From positions 1-64,000 of the forward strand of contig JAPLNM010000129.1 of the NCBI GenBank assembly GCA_026692845.1: a DNA stretch of 64,000 nt, in the 5' to 3' direction. The position numbers and the translations under genes are program-made. The notes under the pieces were generated by a model that saw only the letters and a list, made by a program, of their open reading frames with translations, was not told the origin of the DNA and made no database searches. Shown in pieces: positions 44,986 to 54,668 of this stretch (position 1 is the first letter of the stretch; each line of letters begins with the position of its first letter). Source of the stretch: Planctomycetota bacterium (lineage in GTDB: Bacteria; Planctomycetota; Planctomycetia; Pirellulales; Pirellulaceae).

Positions 44986-45771
44986 ATGTCCTTGGAAAAG
45001 ACCGATGCAGTGGTTCTCAAAACCGTCGAGTGGAGCGAGACGAGTCTGATCGTCACGCTCTTTACCAAGGACTTTGGGAAGATTTCGGCGATCGCCAAGG
45101 GTGCTCGTCGTCTGAAAAGCCCCTTTGAATCTGCTCTTGACCTTCTATCCCTTTCCTCCGTAGTGTTCTTGAAGAAGTCGGGAGAGTCCCTGGACTTGCT
45201 GACCGAAGCGAAATTGCAACGGCGGTTTCGTTCGGCACAGGTAGGACTTTTACCCCTTTACTGCGGATACTATGCGGGTGAGGTGATCAACGCACTTACG
45301 GAAAACCACGAGCCTATTGCAGGTTTGATGGAATCGCTGTGCCTGACACTTCAAGAGCTTGATCGCCAAGCGAGTCCTGCATGGACCATCCTTGATTTTG
45401 AACTCCAAACAATCCAACGGCTCGGGCACATGCCGAGCTGGAGATGGTGTGTGGCATGCGGAGAAGAGATCGAAACCGATCGGCAATCGATTGCCTTCAG
45501 TCCAACCGGTGGGGGAGTGGTATGCACAAACTGCACACCTACTCAGCGCGGTTATTTGCGCATCGGCCGTCAAACCTTACAGATTCTCGAATCGCGAGCC
45601 AGGAAGCTCAGCGGATCGGATCCGGCGCGAATGGTTTCCGAGCAGTCCCCCCCTGCAATCCTGGCTCTGAGCGTTCGAGCCGAGCTTCGGCTCGTTATGG
45701 AGCAGATCATCGTGAGTCTTTCGGAACGGCGATTGCGAATGCTCGATTTCCTCGAGGACCTCAAGCGCTAA
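44986..45771 (+). CDS. recO: DNA repair protein RecO
   Basis: 261 residues. EKTDAVVLKTVEWSETSLIVTLFTKDFGKISAIAKGARR is the N-terminal OB fold of RecO, with KSPFESALDLLSL next. The C-terminal half is helical with a zinc site: WCVACGEE and GGGVVCTNC. RecO anneals SSB-coated single strands and helps load RecA with RecR. The gene follows uvrA after 42 bases and precedes the outer-membrane lipoprotein gene by 8 bases. Confidence 0.93.
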   Translation: MSLEKTDAVVLKTVEWSETSLIVTLFTKDFGKISAIAKGARRLKSPFESALDLLSLSSVVFLKKSGESLDLLTEAKLQRRFRSAQVGLLPLYCGYYAGEVINALTENHEPIAGLMESLCLTLQELDRQASPAWTILDFELQTIQRLGHMPSWRWCVACGEEIETDRQSIAFSPTGGGVVCTNCTPTQRGYLRIGRQTLQILESRARKLSGSDPARMVSEQSPPAILALSVRAELRLVMEQIIVSLSERRLRMLDFLEDLKR

Positions 45772-45779
45772 GATGCGCG

Positions 45780-47090
45780 GTGACTTTGGTCCTGCTGGTT
45801 TTGTCTTTACCTGGCTGCAAGATTTTTAGCCCGTGGCAAGAAGACGAATATTCGCGAGCCAAGAATTCCATTGAAGGCTATGAGGACAAGGAAGGCAATT
45901 GGATTCGTCCCGAAGGCTCCCGAGCCGACAAGGCGATGAACTCCGATGTCCCCAAAATATTCCGTAAAATCCCTGGGTTAGGCGATCGCAAAGTCGACAA
46001 AGAACTCGCTCGAGAAAAACTCCAAGAGGCCAACGGCTACTATCAAGCCGGCACGAGTTCTGAGGGGGATGAACGCAAGGAACTCTTGCGCAAAGCGGCT
46101 GCGACTTACATCGAAGCCGGGAAAAATTGGTCAAGTAGTTCCCTTGAGCAAGATGCCTATTACATGGCTGGAGAATCCTATTTCTTCGCCGAAGACTACC
46201 CCAAGGCAGAGAACTACTACGTCAAATTGATCAAGGAATACCCTCGCACGCGTTACCAAGATCGCGTCGACCAGCGGCGAATGGAGATCGGGAACTACTG
46301 GCTCCAATTCCCCGATAAATTCTACAATGTCAATTGGACCGACAAAAAGCGGCCTTGGAATGACACGCAAAGTCATGGCAAACGGGTCCTAGAAAAAATG
46401 CTTCTCGACAGCCCAACCGGCCGACTGGCCGATGATGCGACCATGGACATCGCCAATACAGAGTTCAAACGCGAGAATTGGAACGAAGCCCTCGATCGCT
46501 ATCGCGACTTGATCTCGGTCTATACCGACAGCCCACACCAATTCGACGCGCATTTCCTCGGGGCCAAATCCGCGCTACTGGCCTACCAAGGCCCCCAGTA
46601 TTCTTCGGAACCGTTGGAACAAGCCGACAAACTGCTCAAGCAAATGGTTCGTCAGTTTCAAAAGCAATCCAGCGAGCGCAAAGAGCCGATTGCCGAAATG
46701 CTTGCCGAGGTCCAGTACCGACAAGCCGAACGGCTCTATGAAGAAGCGACCTATCGGAACAACAAGCAGGAGTATGCCGCGGCGATCGTCTACTGCGATC
46801 GGATCGTGGGTGACTACCCAGATACTCCCTATGCCCAAAAGGCCCAAGAAATCATCGATAAAGCCGAGGGCAAGCCGTCGGTTCCTACCCCTTACATGCA
46901 CTGGATGACTTACGTTTTTCCAACGCGAGACAAGGTCACACCGCTGCTCAAGCCCACCGAACAAGAAGCGGCCCAGCGTCAAGCCTTGATCACGCGAACC
47001 GGTCCTAAAGCGACGTCCAACCCGCTCGATCCGATGGCAGGGGATTCCCAAGTCCGAACGGCGGGCAGTTTAGAACCCGTCAATCGGTGA
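45780..47090 (+). CDS. BamD-like TPR lipoprotein
   Basis: 436 residues from a GTG at 45780; no ATG is in frame nearby, and the ATG at 45773 is in another frame. The very short leader VTLVLLVLSLPGC has an LPGC lipobox-like end, so lipid attachment is likely. TPR-like repeats follow: SSSLEQDAYYMAGESYFFAE with YPKAENYYVKLIKEYPRTRY resembles BamD/YfiO, and further repeats at DDATMDIANTEFKRENWNEA and YAAAIVYCDRIVGDYPDTPY extend it beyond the E. coli form. It should take part in beta-barrel assembly at the outer membrane. The stop overlaps the LptE-like start (TGATG). Confidence 0.8.
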   Translation: MTLVLLVLSLPGCKIFSPWQEDEYSRAKNSIEGYEDKEGNWIRPEGSRADKAMNSDVPKIFRKIPGLGDRKVDKELAREKLQEANGYYQAGTSSEGDERKELLRKAAATYIEAGKNWSSSSLEQDAYYMAGESYFFAEDYPKAENYYVKLIKEYPRTRYQDRVDQRRMEIGNYWLQFPDKFYNVNWTDKKRPWNDTQSHGKRVLEKMLLDSPTGRLADDATMDIANTEFKRENWNEALDRYRDLISVYTDSPHQFDAHFLGAKSALLAYQGPQYSSEPLEQADKLLKQMVRQFQKQSSERKEPIAEMLAEVQYRQAERLYEEATYRNNKQEYAAAIVYCDRIVGDYPDTPYAQKAQEIIDKAEGKPSVPTPYMHWMTYVFPTRDKVTPLLKPTEQEAAQRQALITRTGPKATSNPLDPMAGDSQVRTAGSLEPVNR

Positions 47091-47623
47091 TGCCCATGGC
47101 TGCTCGACTCGAATCGCTGCTTATTGCCCTGACGATGGTCATGGCCACCGGCTGTTTTGGGTACCGAATCGGGACTCGCAATGTTTACCGAACGGATGTT
47201 CGCACAATCAATGTACCCATCGTTCGGAGCGATAGTTTTCGACCCGAGTTGGGCGTGCAATTGACCGAAGCGGTCCAAAAGGAAATCGAGCGCCGTACTC
47301 CGTATAAAATGGCTGATAACTCCGTGGCCGATTCGATCCTTTCGATCCGATTGACCAGCGACTCCAAGCGGGTCATCGCCGAGACCAACACCGACGAACC
47401 GAGACTCTTGGAAGCCGTCGTCGCAGTGGAACTGAATTGGACCGACCGACGTGGCATGAATCTCGTCTCGACACGGTTTCTCCCACCGGGTGAAATCACC
47501 CATTATTTCGCTGAACGCACCGACTTTGTTCCCGAAGCGGGTCAGTCGATCTCCACAGCCTTCCAACGCAATGCAGAGCGATTGGCCAACCACATCGTCG
47601 ATCAAATGGAAACGCGTTGGTAA
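47090..47623 (+). CDS. LptE-family lipoprotein
   Basis: 177 residues. A signal peptide LLIALTMVMATG is followed by C at the lipobox, then FGYRIGTRNVYRTDVRTINV. VPIVRSDSFRPELGVQLTEAV with EIERRTPYKMAD matches the planctomycete LptE-like proteins: a bacterial lipoprotein that plugs LptD and helps insert lipopolysaccharide into the outer membrane. Its place between a BamD-like gene and lspA supports an envelope role. The ATG overlaps the upstream stop codon by one base. Confidence 0.8.
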   Translation: MPMAARLESLLIALTMVMATGCFGYRIGTRNVYRTDVRTINVPIVRSDSFRPELGVQLTEAVQKEIERRTPYKMADNSVADSILSIRLTSDSKRVIAETNTDEPRLLEAVVAVELNWTDRRGMNLVSTRFLPPGEITHYFAERTDFVPEAGQSISTAFQRNAERLANHIVDQMETRW

Positions 47624-47644
47624 ACCAACCTATTGAGCACTCGA

Positions 47645-48199
47645 ATGATCCTAAGCCGCATCCTGGTTTTCAGCCTCCTTGCAACCCTAGGAACGGGCCT
47701 TGACCTGCTCACCAAGGATCGGATCTTTGCCTTCAAGGGCCTCCCAGGAGAGCAACCGCCATCTTGGTGGATCGAAAACTATTTTGGGATCGAAACGGCC
47801 GTCAATCAAGGTGCTGTCTTTGGGCTCGGACAAGGCTACGGTTGGCTATTTGCTATCGTCTCGATCGCCGCGATCCTCGGGCTTGCATCGTGGCTGTTTC
47901 TCTACTCCGCCTGCCGTTCGTTGTGGCTGACAGTCACCCTAGGGCTAGTCACGGGCGGGATTTTAGGGAACCTTTACGACCGACTCAATCTGCATCGCTT
48001 GCCGGTGCCGTTCGCCGGCGGAGTTCGGGACTGGATTCTCTTGCGCTACGGCCAGTACACATGGCCGAACTTCAACATCGCCGACAGTCTCTTGGTCGCC
48101 GGGGCGATCATGCTTGCCGTCTATTCGTTGTTCCTGGCCGACGCCCCAGGCGATTCGGTCGGCCCAGGCGATGTAGCAGGATCTGCACCCAAGCAGTGA
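47645..48199 (+). CDS. lspA: Lipoprotein signal peptidase (signal peptidase II)
   Basis: 184 residues from ATG 47645; a TTG four codons upstream is an alternative. Four hydrophobic segments are present, with DLLTKDRIF, YFGIETAVNQGAVFGLGQG (the NxGAxF motif), GGILGNLYDRLNL and NFNIADSLLVAGA, the last two carrying the catalytic aspartates. It removes lipoprotein leaders in the inner membrane. It ends the recO-bamD-lptE run, whose lipoproteins are its likely substrates. The tail after the last helix repeats PGD (DAPGDSVGPGDVAG). Confidence 0.92.
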   Translation: MILSRILVFSLLATLGTGLDLLTKDRIFAFKGLPGEQPPSWWIENYFGIETAVNQGAVFGLGQGYGWLFAIVSIAAILGLASWLFLYSACRSLWLTVTLGLVTGGILGNLYDRLNLHRLPVPFAGGVRDWILLRYGQYTWPNFNIADSLLVAGAIMLAVYSLFLADAPGDSVGPGDVAGSAPKQ

Positions 48200-48201
48200 G
48201 T

Positions 48202-48651
48202 CTAAGGATGCTCCAAGAGAACCCGGACTTGCTTGCGAAGCTCTTTGGCCATCGAGGTGAGTTGCTCGGATTGAAGTTTACTCTCAGGATGTTGGCTATC
48301 GCGCTCCCTCGCCTCTTGCTCGAGGAACCTAGCCGATTTGAGCATCGACTCGGCGGCTCGATGTTTTCGCGAAACGCCCGATCGTTTGGATCCCTTTTGC
48401 CATGGGGTTGCTTTCGCCGTACCGGCGGATTCTCCCGTGGATCGTTCTTGGTCCAAGCGAGGTAGCTTGCCCATCCTCTCTTGGATCGATTGGAGCAGCG
48501 GGTCCTTTGGATCGATCCTGCGAATTTCCGGAATCTCTGCATTTGGCAGAGTTGGTGGCTCAGGAGGTTGCTCACCGGCCGACACGAGCAGATGGGAGCA
48601 GGCGATCATCCAAGCCAAGTGTAGCGCCCATCCGATCCTTGCACGATGCAT
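48202..48651 (-). CDS. Small secreted protein of unknown function
   Basis: 149 residues. MHRARIGWALHLAWMIACSHLLVSAGE is a probable signal peptide, then a proline-rich stretch PPEPPTLPNAEIPEI and a charged, mostly helical region with SRKHRAAESMLKSARFLEQE. No family recognised. The pattern of hydrophobic residues in LKSARFLEQEARERD and LTSMAKELRKQVRVL suggests a short coiled coil. It converges with lspA, leaving two bases between the stop codons. Confidence 0.55.
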   Translation of the reverse strand: MHRARIGWALHLAWMIACSHLLVSAGEQPPEPPTLPNAEIPEIRRIDPKDPLLQSIQERMGKLPRLDQERSTGESAGTAKATPWQKGSKRSGVSRKHRAAESMLKSARFLEQEARERDSQHPESKLQSEQLTSMAKELRKQVRVLLEHP

Positions 48652-48786
48652 CAGAGAATCTCCTTATTGCGTTCTAAAATCTGTAAAACCCAACTTGCCA
48701 GTCGATGGTATTTGAATCGTCGGTGGTACTTGAATCGTTGCTGAAGTATATCCTGTGCGTGTTTTCGTACCACGGAACTCGGAGCG

Positions 48787-50535
48787 TTATTTGAGTTTGT
48801 CGAGCCAGGTGCACAATTGCTTGGAAGTCTTGGTGTTCAAGACCTGATTCTTGAGAATGCCGGCCCTTCGTGCGACCCCGATACCGTACTTCATCAAGTC
48901 GAGGTTGCCGATGGAGTGTGCATCGGTATTGATCACGATCATTACCCCGGCCTGGGCGGCCGCTGCGGCTTGCAGATCGTTGAGGTCCAGACGCATGGGA
49001 TTGGCGTTGATTTCCAGACATTTTCCATGCTCCTTGGCCGCCTGGATCACTGCGGTGAGATCGAACTCGTAGGCAGCTCTGCGGGAGATCAATCGACCTG
49101 AGGGATGGGAAATCGAGTGCACATTCCTGTGGGCGATCGCGCCGATGATCCGGTCGGTGATCTCTTGCCTGGACTGCTTGAACCCAAAATGGATGCTTGC
49201 AGTCACCCAGTCGGCTTTGGCCAAGCATTCATCGGATAGGTCCAGCGAGCCGTCTTCGAGAATGTCGCACTCGATTCCTTTCAGGAGCGTCAATCGACCG
49301 TCCAGTTCGGGCTTGATCCGATCAACAGAGGCCCATTGCTCTTGGACTTGGACTTCATCGAGCCCGCGTGCGATGCTGACCCGTTTGGAGTGGTCGGTAA
49401 TCGCGATGTACTCGAGTCCCCGTTCGATGGCAGCCTGGACCATCGCATCGAGAGTGTCGCTTCCGTCGGTCGAGTCGGTGTGCATATGCAAATCGCCGCG
49501 GATATCCGAGAGTTTGATCAAGTGCTCGAGGCGCTCGTCAAGGTCCTTTTGGAACTCATAGCGATTTTCGCGCAGTTCGGGGGGGATCCAAGGCATCTGG
49601 ATCGCTTGGTAAAGGCTTTCTTCGTCCTTGCCTGCGATTGCAACCGAAGGGTCCTCTTCGCGAAACACGCCGTACTCGCTGATTTTCAGGCCTAGGGATT
49701 TGGCCAGCGATCGAACGTGGACGTTGTGTTCTTTGCTGCCGGTAAAGTATTGAAGAGCCGCACCCCAGCAGGATTCCTCCACGACGCGCAAATCGACTTG
49801 GAAGGCCCCGGTAATACGGATGCTCATTTTGGTGTCTCCTCGGGCTAGGACTTCGGCGATGCCAGGGAATTCGGCGAACCGATCCATGACTTCGGCGGGG
49901 GAATTGCTTACGACAAGGATATCCAAATCCCCGACAGTTTCTTTGCTGCGTCGGTAGCTTCCGGCGAAATCCAATCGCTCGACGGCCTTGCATTTCGAGA
50001 AGTGGCCCCTGAGTCTTTGCGTGAGACGATCGGCATCATCGATTCCCAATCGCTCGGCGGCTTGGGAGACGATATCGATATTTTGCAAAATGCTTTGTTG
50101 GGTTTTAGGGCCAAAACCTTTTAGTTCCGCGACGCTTCCTTGCAAACAGGCTTGTTTCAGGGAGTTCAGATCCATCACACCGAGTTCCTGATGAAGCTTC
50201 ATCGCTTTCTTAGCACCCAGGCCGGGGACTTTCATCACATCGCGGAGGGTCGTTGGGACTTCTTGGCGAATTTTCTCTAAGGCTGGGATCGAACCGGTCA
50301 GAACGGCGACTTTGGATTTCTCTGCGAGCGTCGCGCCGATGCCATCGACCGAGGTGAGGTCATAGCCTTGGGCGATGAGTTCCTCGACAGGTTGAGGGAG
50401 TCCTTGGATGGCCGCAGCGCCGCTGCGATAGGCGCGGATTCGGAAAGCATTCTCGCCGGACAGTTCGAGCAAATCGGCCAATTCTTCGAAGAGGCTCGCT
50501 AGCTGCTCGTTGGAGATATTCGGTTTGCTGGTCAT
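48787..50535 (-). CDS. polX: Family X DNA polymerase with PHP exonuclease domain
   Basis: 582 residues from ATG 50535; the longer frame adds 18 residues with no merit. ISNEQLASLFEELADLLELSGENAFRIRAYR and PQPVEELIAQGYDLTSVDGIG are the helix-hairpin-helix part. RLDFAGSYRRSKETVGDLDILV carries the nucleotidyltransferase GS and DxD motif. The PHP domain begins DLHMHTDSTDGSDTLDAMVQ, followed by YIAITDHSKR and NANPMRLDLND. PolX fills short gaps and has 3'-5' exonuclease activity in base-excision repair. The start overlaps the stop of the glycosyltransferase gene by four bases (ATGA). Confidence 0.93.
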   Translation of the reverse strand: MTSKPNISNEQLASLFEELADLLELSGENAFRIRAYRSGAAAIQGLPQPVEELIAQGYDLTSVDGIGATLAEKSKVAVLTGSIPALEKIRQEVPTTLRDVMKVPGLGAKKAMKLHQELGVMDLNSLKQACLQGSVAELKGFGPKTQQSILQNIDIVSQAAERLGIDDADRLTQRLRGHFSKCKAVERLDFAGSYRRSKETVGDLDILVVSNSPAEVMDRFAEFPGIAEVLARGDTKMSIRITGAFQVDLRVVEESCWGAALQYFTGSKEHNVHVRSLAKSLGLKISEYGVFREEDPSVAIAGKDEESLYQAIQMPWIPPELRENRYEFQKDLDERLEHLIKLSDIRGDLHMHTDSTDGSDTLDAMVQAAIERGLEYIAITDHSKRVSIARGLDEVQVQEQWASVDRIKPELDGRLTLLKGIECDILEDGSLDLSDECLAKADWVTASIHFGFKQSRQEITDRIIGAIAHRNVHSISHPSGRLISRRAAYEFDLTAVIQAAKEHGKCLEINANPMRLDLNDLQAAAAAQAGVMIVINTDAHSIGNLDLMKYGIGVARRAGILKNQVLNTKTSKQLCTWLDKLK

Positions 50536-51698
50536 GGGATTTGGCTTTGCGCTGCGCGCTGGAGGATTCCCGAGAGGGATTGGATCCAATGTTCGAGGTT
50601 GTGATGTTTTAGAACGTGGTTATAAGCCAGTTCGGCTCGTGTTGTCCACTTGTTTGGATTCTCAAATCGGTCGATCATCGAGACGAGCAAACCTGAGATG
50701 CTTGCCACAGGGACCAGTTCGCCCAGGGGCTCTGCACGCAGGTATTCCCCAGCTCCTTGTTCGGTGTTGGTCGCAAGGATCGGGCAACGGCAGAGCATGG
50801 CCTCGAGCATCACATTCGGAAGCCCTTCGTAGTGGGAGGGCAGGACAAACAAGTCCCCTTGCTTGAGCAGAGGGTAAGGGTTCGACATATGACCGTGGAG
50901 AAAGGCGCAATCGTTGAGGTTGAGTTCACGGATCCGATTTTCGAGGGATTGCCGAAGTGGTCCTTCTCCAGCGATATGCAGTTGGTAGTTTTTGCCGCAA
51001 TTGGCCACGAGCAGTGCGAAGGCTTCGAGCAATTCCGGATGCCCTTTTTCCGTTCCGAGCCTACCGATGGCGACGATTTTTTTTGCAGGTTCGGTCCAGG
51101 TGGGCAGACCGATGGCTTGTTGGGATTTCGCCTCGATGGTTTTGATATCGATCGGGCTTGGAACGATTTCGAATCGGCTCATCGGGATGCGATAGAAGTC
51201 CGCAGCCGATTGGGCGGTCCCTTGCGAGACACTCAGGAGGGCTTGGCTAGCCGCATAAGCTTTTGCCAGACGGTGTCGCTTGATCCATCGCCAGCGGTTA
51301 TCGCGACGCATGACGTCAAATTGTGGGGGGGAAACGATGGTCGAAACCCGCGCGCAGTGGGCTTCGAGACACGCTGGCCCGCTGATCATCGTCATGTGGA
51401 AGAGGCGATCGTAGAGTACTTCGATGCCTTGGGTGCGGATATGGTTTGCTAGGTGTTGGATTTGCTGGCGGTGGATGCGGCCTGGCCAGTTGATTTTGGG
51501 GCTTGGCCGATCGGTCCAGAACGCCGTCATGGAGCAGTCTTCCGGGATCTGATTTATCAGTGGACCGGTAGCACGCAGTAGGTAAAGCCAGGGTTCGAAC
51601 AGCGAACGGTCGAGGCCCTTGAGCAGATAGAGCAGTTGGCGTTCACTTCCACCGCCGTCCATGGTCGAGGAGCAAAACAAGACGCGGATACGATTCAT
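50532..51698 (-). CDS. Group 4 glycosyltransferase
   Basis: 388 residues from ATG 51698, which begins MNRIRVLFCSSTMDGGGSER, the usual N-terminal loop of GT4 enzymes; the long frame beyond it is not conserved. The donor domain shows KKIVAIGRLGTEKGHPELLEAF, LHIAGEGPLRQSLENRI and the EGLPNVMLEAMLCRCPILAT motif with the E...E residues. It should transfer a sugar from an activated nucleotide donor to a glycan or lipid in the cytoplasm. Sugar and acceptor unknown. It is translationally linked to polX. Confidence 0.9.
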   Translation of the reverse strand: MNRIRVLFCSSTMDGGGSERQLLYLLKGLDRSLFEPWLYLLRATGPLINQIPEDCSMTAFWTDRPSPKINWPGRIHRQQIQHLANHIRTQGIEVLYDRLFHMTMISGPACLEAHCARVSTIVSPPQFDVMRRDNRWRWIKRHRLAKAYAASQALLSVSQGTAQSAADFYRIPMSRFEIVPSPIDIKTIEAKSQQAIGLPTWTEPAKKIVAIGRLGTEKGHPELLEAFALLVANCGKNYQLHIAGEGPLRQSLENRIRELNLNDCAFLHGHMSNPYPLLKQGDLFVLPSHYEGLPNVMLEAMLCRCPILATNTEQGAGEYLRAEPLGELVPVASISGLLVSMIDRFENPNKWTTRAELAYNHVLKHHNLEHWIQSLSGILQRAAQSQIP

Positions 51699-51882
51699 GC
51701 GGTTTGAGTCAAGCGGTGTGGTCCAATCTGTGTGGAGCCCGGGAGTGTTGATCGAGTGGTTTTGGGGGCTATTGTACTGAATTCCTGCTGGATGACTTGC
51801 CCGGATGACTTGCATAGGGCAGCCAGTCCTGAGTATCTTCACACGCGACCGATGATTCAAGGTTTTTTTCAGGAGTTGGCCG

Positions 51883-52245
51883 ATGGAAGTGATCAATCGA
51901 GAGACGTGCGAGCCCTTTGTGACCAAGGATGGATCGACGATACGTGAGCTTTTATCGCATCGTAATTCTGGGATTCGGAATCAGAGTTTGGCCGAGGCGA
52001 CCGTACCGCCGGGGGTGCTTACTGAGCGTCACCATCATCCTGAAACCGAGGAGATATACTATATTTTGGCTGGGACTGGTCGCATGCAGATCGAGGGTCA
52101 GACCCGTGAAGTTGGGCCTGGCGATGCGGTGGCGATTCGGCCAGGATGCTCGCACTGCATCCAGAACACAGGCTCGGAGGACTTGGTCTTTCTGTGCTCT
52201 TGTGCGCCGGGTTATGAACACACCGATACGGTTTTGGAAAGGTAA
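51883..52245 (+). CDS. Cupin-domain protein
   Basis: 120 residues. TERHHHPETEEIYYILAGTGRMQIEG is cupin motif 1 (metal-binding His, His and Glu) and PGDAVAIRPGCSHCIQNTGSEDL is motif 2 with the last His. It is a single small barrel that may bind a metal and act as an isomerase, dioxygenase or sensor. The sequence gives no substrate. ATG 51883 is chosen as the first in-frame start before the conserved part; GGAG upstream supports it. Confidence 0.87.
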   Translation: MEVINRETCEPFVTKDGSTIRELLSHRNSGIRNQSLAEATVPPGVLTERHHHPETEEIYYILAGTGRMQIEGQTREVGPGDAVAIRPGCSHCIQNTGSEDLVFLCSCAPGYEHTDTVLER

Positions 52246-52292
52246 AATTCTAAAAGGTAAAACAAGATGGCAGTCTTGGGGGGCGATGGTCC

Positions 52293-52967
52293 ATGGTCGA
52301 TTACATAAGACTAGCGTTGGGATTGATCCCGCTGGGCATCTACTTGCTGGTGATGGGTATTTTGGCTATGCGTCGCAGGCCGACGCTGTTGACTTCTGGC
52401 CAAGAAGCCTTGCAGTTGGGATTTGCATTGATGGGGTTTGCATTGATTGGCCCGATCGAATTGTTTTTCCCTACCGGTGCTTATGCGGCTTTGGGCCACT
52501 GGACATGGCTGCTGCTTATCGCGTTGTATGGTTTGTTCGTGTTGCTCTTTGCGTTGCAACGCAAACCCGCTTGGACCGTTCTTGGATTGGATAGCCAAGG
52601 GTTGCAAAACGTTCTTCAAGTGGCGCTTCGGGAAGGCAACATCGAGCATGATTGGTTAGGCAGTCACCTGCAGATCCCGGGGTGGGAAGTGCAAGCGATG
52701 ATCGAACCGAGTCGAGGTTTCAAGAACGTATCGCACCTGAATGCAACCGGTAAGCAACGCAATATTTTGGGTTGGTACCAACTCGAGAGGCTAGTGGTTT
52801 CGTCCCCTTTGTTTTCGCAAACCAGGAGTCCGGCAAAGTCCCCGCGTTGGGTCCAGGCTGGTCTGCTCGTAGTCCTCGGGGTCCTTTGCTTGGCTCTCGC
52901 CGCACTTTGGATCGACAAAGACATGGAACGCTTGCAGCGGCTTATCTCCCAAATCCTGATCGGTTAG
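52293..52967 (+). CDS. Membrane protein of unknown function
   Basis: 224 residues, no family recognised. An N-terminal segment LALGLIPLGIYLLVMGILAM, two hydrophobic stretches LQLGFALMGFALIGPIELFF and WTWLLLIALYGLFVLLFALQ, a soluble part of about 80 residues (LGLDSQGLQNVLQVALRE...) and a final helix LLVVLGVLCLALAALW are visible. It follows the cupin gene by 47 bases in the same direction. Confidence 0.7.
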   Translation: MVDYIRLALGLIPLGIYLLVMGILAMRRRPTLLTSGQEALQLGFALMGFALIGPIELFFPTGAYAALGHWTWLLLIALYGLFVLLFALQRKPAWTVLGLDSQGLQNVLQVALREGNIEHDWLGSHLQIPGWEVQAMIEPSRGFKNVSHLNATGKQRNILGWYQLERLVVSSPLFSQTRSPAKSPRWVQAGLLVVLGVLCLALAALWIDKDMERLQRLISQILIG

Positions 52968-53021
52968 ATGCTTGAGAAGTTGCGTCGCATCCGCAACGGA
53001 GGCCGATGAATGAACAGAGCG

Positions 53022-54668
53022 TCAGATACCAAGCAGTTGCTTCCATTTGGCTTGGAGCGCAGGATTGACGACATTTGCGTTCTGGGTCAGAGCCAAGTCG
53101 TTGAGCTTAGTTAGGTACTTGATCAAATCTTGTTTATTGCCCGCATCGATCGATTCCTGGAAACGGAGTTGATAGAGATAGATGGATTGGTGGTTTTTCT
53201 CTTCTGCAGCCAGAAGGGATTTATCAGCGTCCTGTATTCGACCATGAAAGCGGTACATACGGGACTTGATTTCGAGCAGCAACGGGTCGGAGGTTTTCAT
53301 GTAGAGTCGATGGGCCGATTCCACATAGACTCTCCCAACGTCCTCGTAGGAGATTGTCGATCGCTTTCCTTTATCGACCGAAAACCAGATTGAAATCAGG
53401 AGCGAATCGGCGCCGATATCGTTGGGGAATTCTTTTCGGAATCGCATCATTCGAGCATTGAGTTGACCCGGGTCGAGGGTTGCGGCTTCTGCGATTTCCG
53501 CCAGTCGCTTTGCTCGGGGCTCGGAGATCGATTGAATGAACCTACGAATCTCGGCGATTGTGTAGATTTGATCCTCTCTGTTTCTAAAAAAAACTGAGCC
53601 TGCTAGGGAGCGATCGGCCAGAGTTTGGTATTCACCGAAAAAGTCTGTGAAACGCGTTTTCTCCTCGTCGGGCATGGCTTGTGGATCGCCCCGAGAGTTG
53701 TCTTGCGTAACTCGACTCAAAGGGACATCTGCTGGAATACCGATTAGGTCGTTGCAGACGACTTGCTCGGTATCACCTTGGAAAACGAGTACTAGGTAAC
53801 CAAACCTGGGAGTCAGAAGCAGTTGCTTGGGTGTGGATTGATCGTTAATCGATAGGATATCCGAAAAGTTGGTAGTCGACGGCTCGGAGTTTGTTCGAAA
53901 GACATCTTTGGTAGCTTTGGAAATTTCCTCTTGGCTGAGGATTTGACGGCACGCCAGGATCCAATCACCAGAGTTTACTGTCATGGAAAGAGGTTCATAG
54001 AAATACCTTACCAGGACCCCTAGTTGACGGTCGGTTTGATGGAACCCGAGAACCCTCCAGTGGCTACTTGCGGTATTGCCCTGGGAGGAGAGAGAATCGA
54101 CCGGTAAGGTCTTGAGGTATTCGACGAGAATATTGCCGTTGGCAGAAGGCGCTGTTTTACTTGAAAGATCTACCCGTTGCCAGAAGGCAGATGGGTTCAT
54201 CGAGGCCCCGAGGCCTGAAATGTCTTCGGCTAGGGCTTGAATATCCACACCCTGAGGGATTTTGGAAAAGGGGGTTTGCCAATTTCCGTTGGCGGACCAC
54301 AAGGAAGACGTTTGGGCTATTTGAGGAACGGGTGGAGGTGGTTCTTGGACCTTCTGCGTCGACGGCAATGGATCGATTGGGTTTTGTAATGCTTCCTGTC
54401 TTTGAAACCAATCTCGCAAATCGTTTCGGACCAGAGCAAAGTTGAGGATGGCAGAGACTGCGGCCAGAGAAATAAGCCAAACGAGAATCCTCTTTCCGGC
54501 AACCCTTTTGACGGTTTTGGCGCCTTGGCGATCCCCCAGGGCATCGCCGATATCAGGTGGCGGGCCACCCATCGTAAGTACAACACCGCATTCCGGGCAA
54601 TTGATCTTGGTTCCGGATTCGACGTAGGCACGAACGTACGTTCCACAACGACACACGACGTCAGGCAT
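53022..54668 (-). CDS. Zinc-ribbon-tagged membrane protein of unknown function
   Basis: 548 residues. The N-terminus MPDVVCRCGTYVRAYVESG with INCPECGVVL is a zinc-ribbon of the CxC...CxxC kind, common on planctomycete membrane proteins. A single helix LVWLISLAAVSAILNFALV follows at residues 62-80, then a large extracytoplasmic part. There is no catalytic motif I can name; the region around residues 380-520 has helical, TPR-like character (LLEIKSRMYRFHGRIQDADK). Function unknown. Confidence 0.7.
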   Translation of the reverse strand: MPDVVCRCGTYVRAYVESGTKINCPECGVVLTMGGPPPDIGDALGDRQGAKTVKRVAGKRILVWLISLAAVSAILNFALVRNDLRDWFQRQEALQNPIDPLPSTQKVQEPPPPVPQIAQTSSLWSANGNWQTPFSKIPQGVDIQALAEDISGLGASMNPSAFWQRVDLSSKTAPSANGNILVEYLKTLPVDSLSSQGNTASSHWRVLGFHQTDRQLGVLVRYFYEPLSMTVNSGDWILACRQILSQEEISKATKDVFRTNSEPSTTNFSDILSINDQSTPKQLLLTPRFGYLVLVFQGDTEQVVCNDLIGIPADVPLSRVTQDNSRGDPQAMPDEEKTRFTDFFGEYQTLADRSLAGSVFFRNREDQIYTIAEIRRFIQSISEPRAKRLAEIAEAATLDPGQLNARMMRFRKEFPNDIGADSLLISIWFSVDKGKRSTISYEDVGRVYVESAHRLYMKTSDPLLLEIKSRMYRFHGRIQDADKSLLAAEEKNHQSIYLYQLRFQESIDAGNKQDLIKYLTKLNDLALTQNANVVNPALQAKWKQLLGI

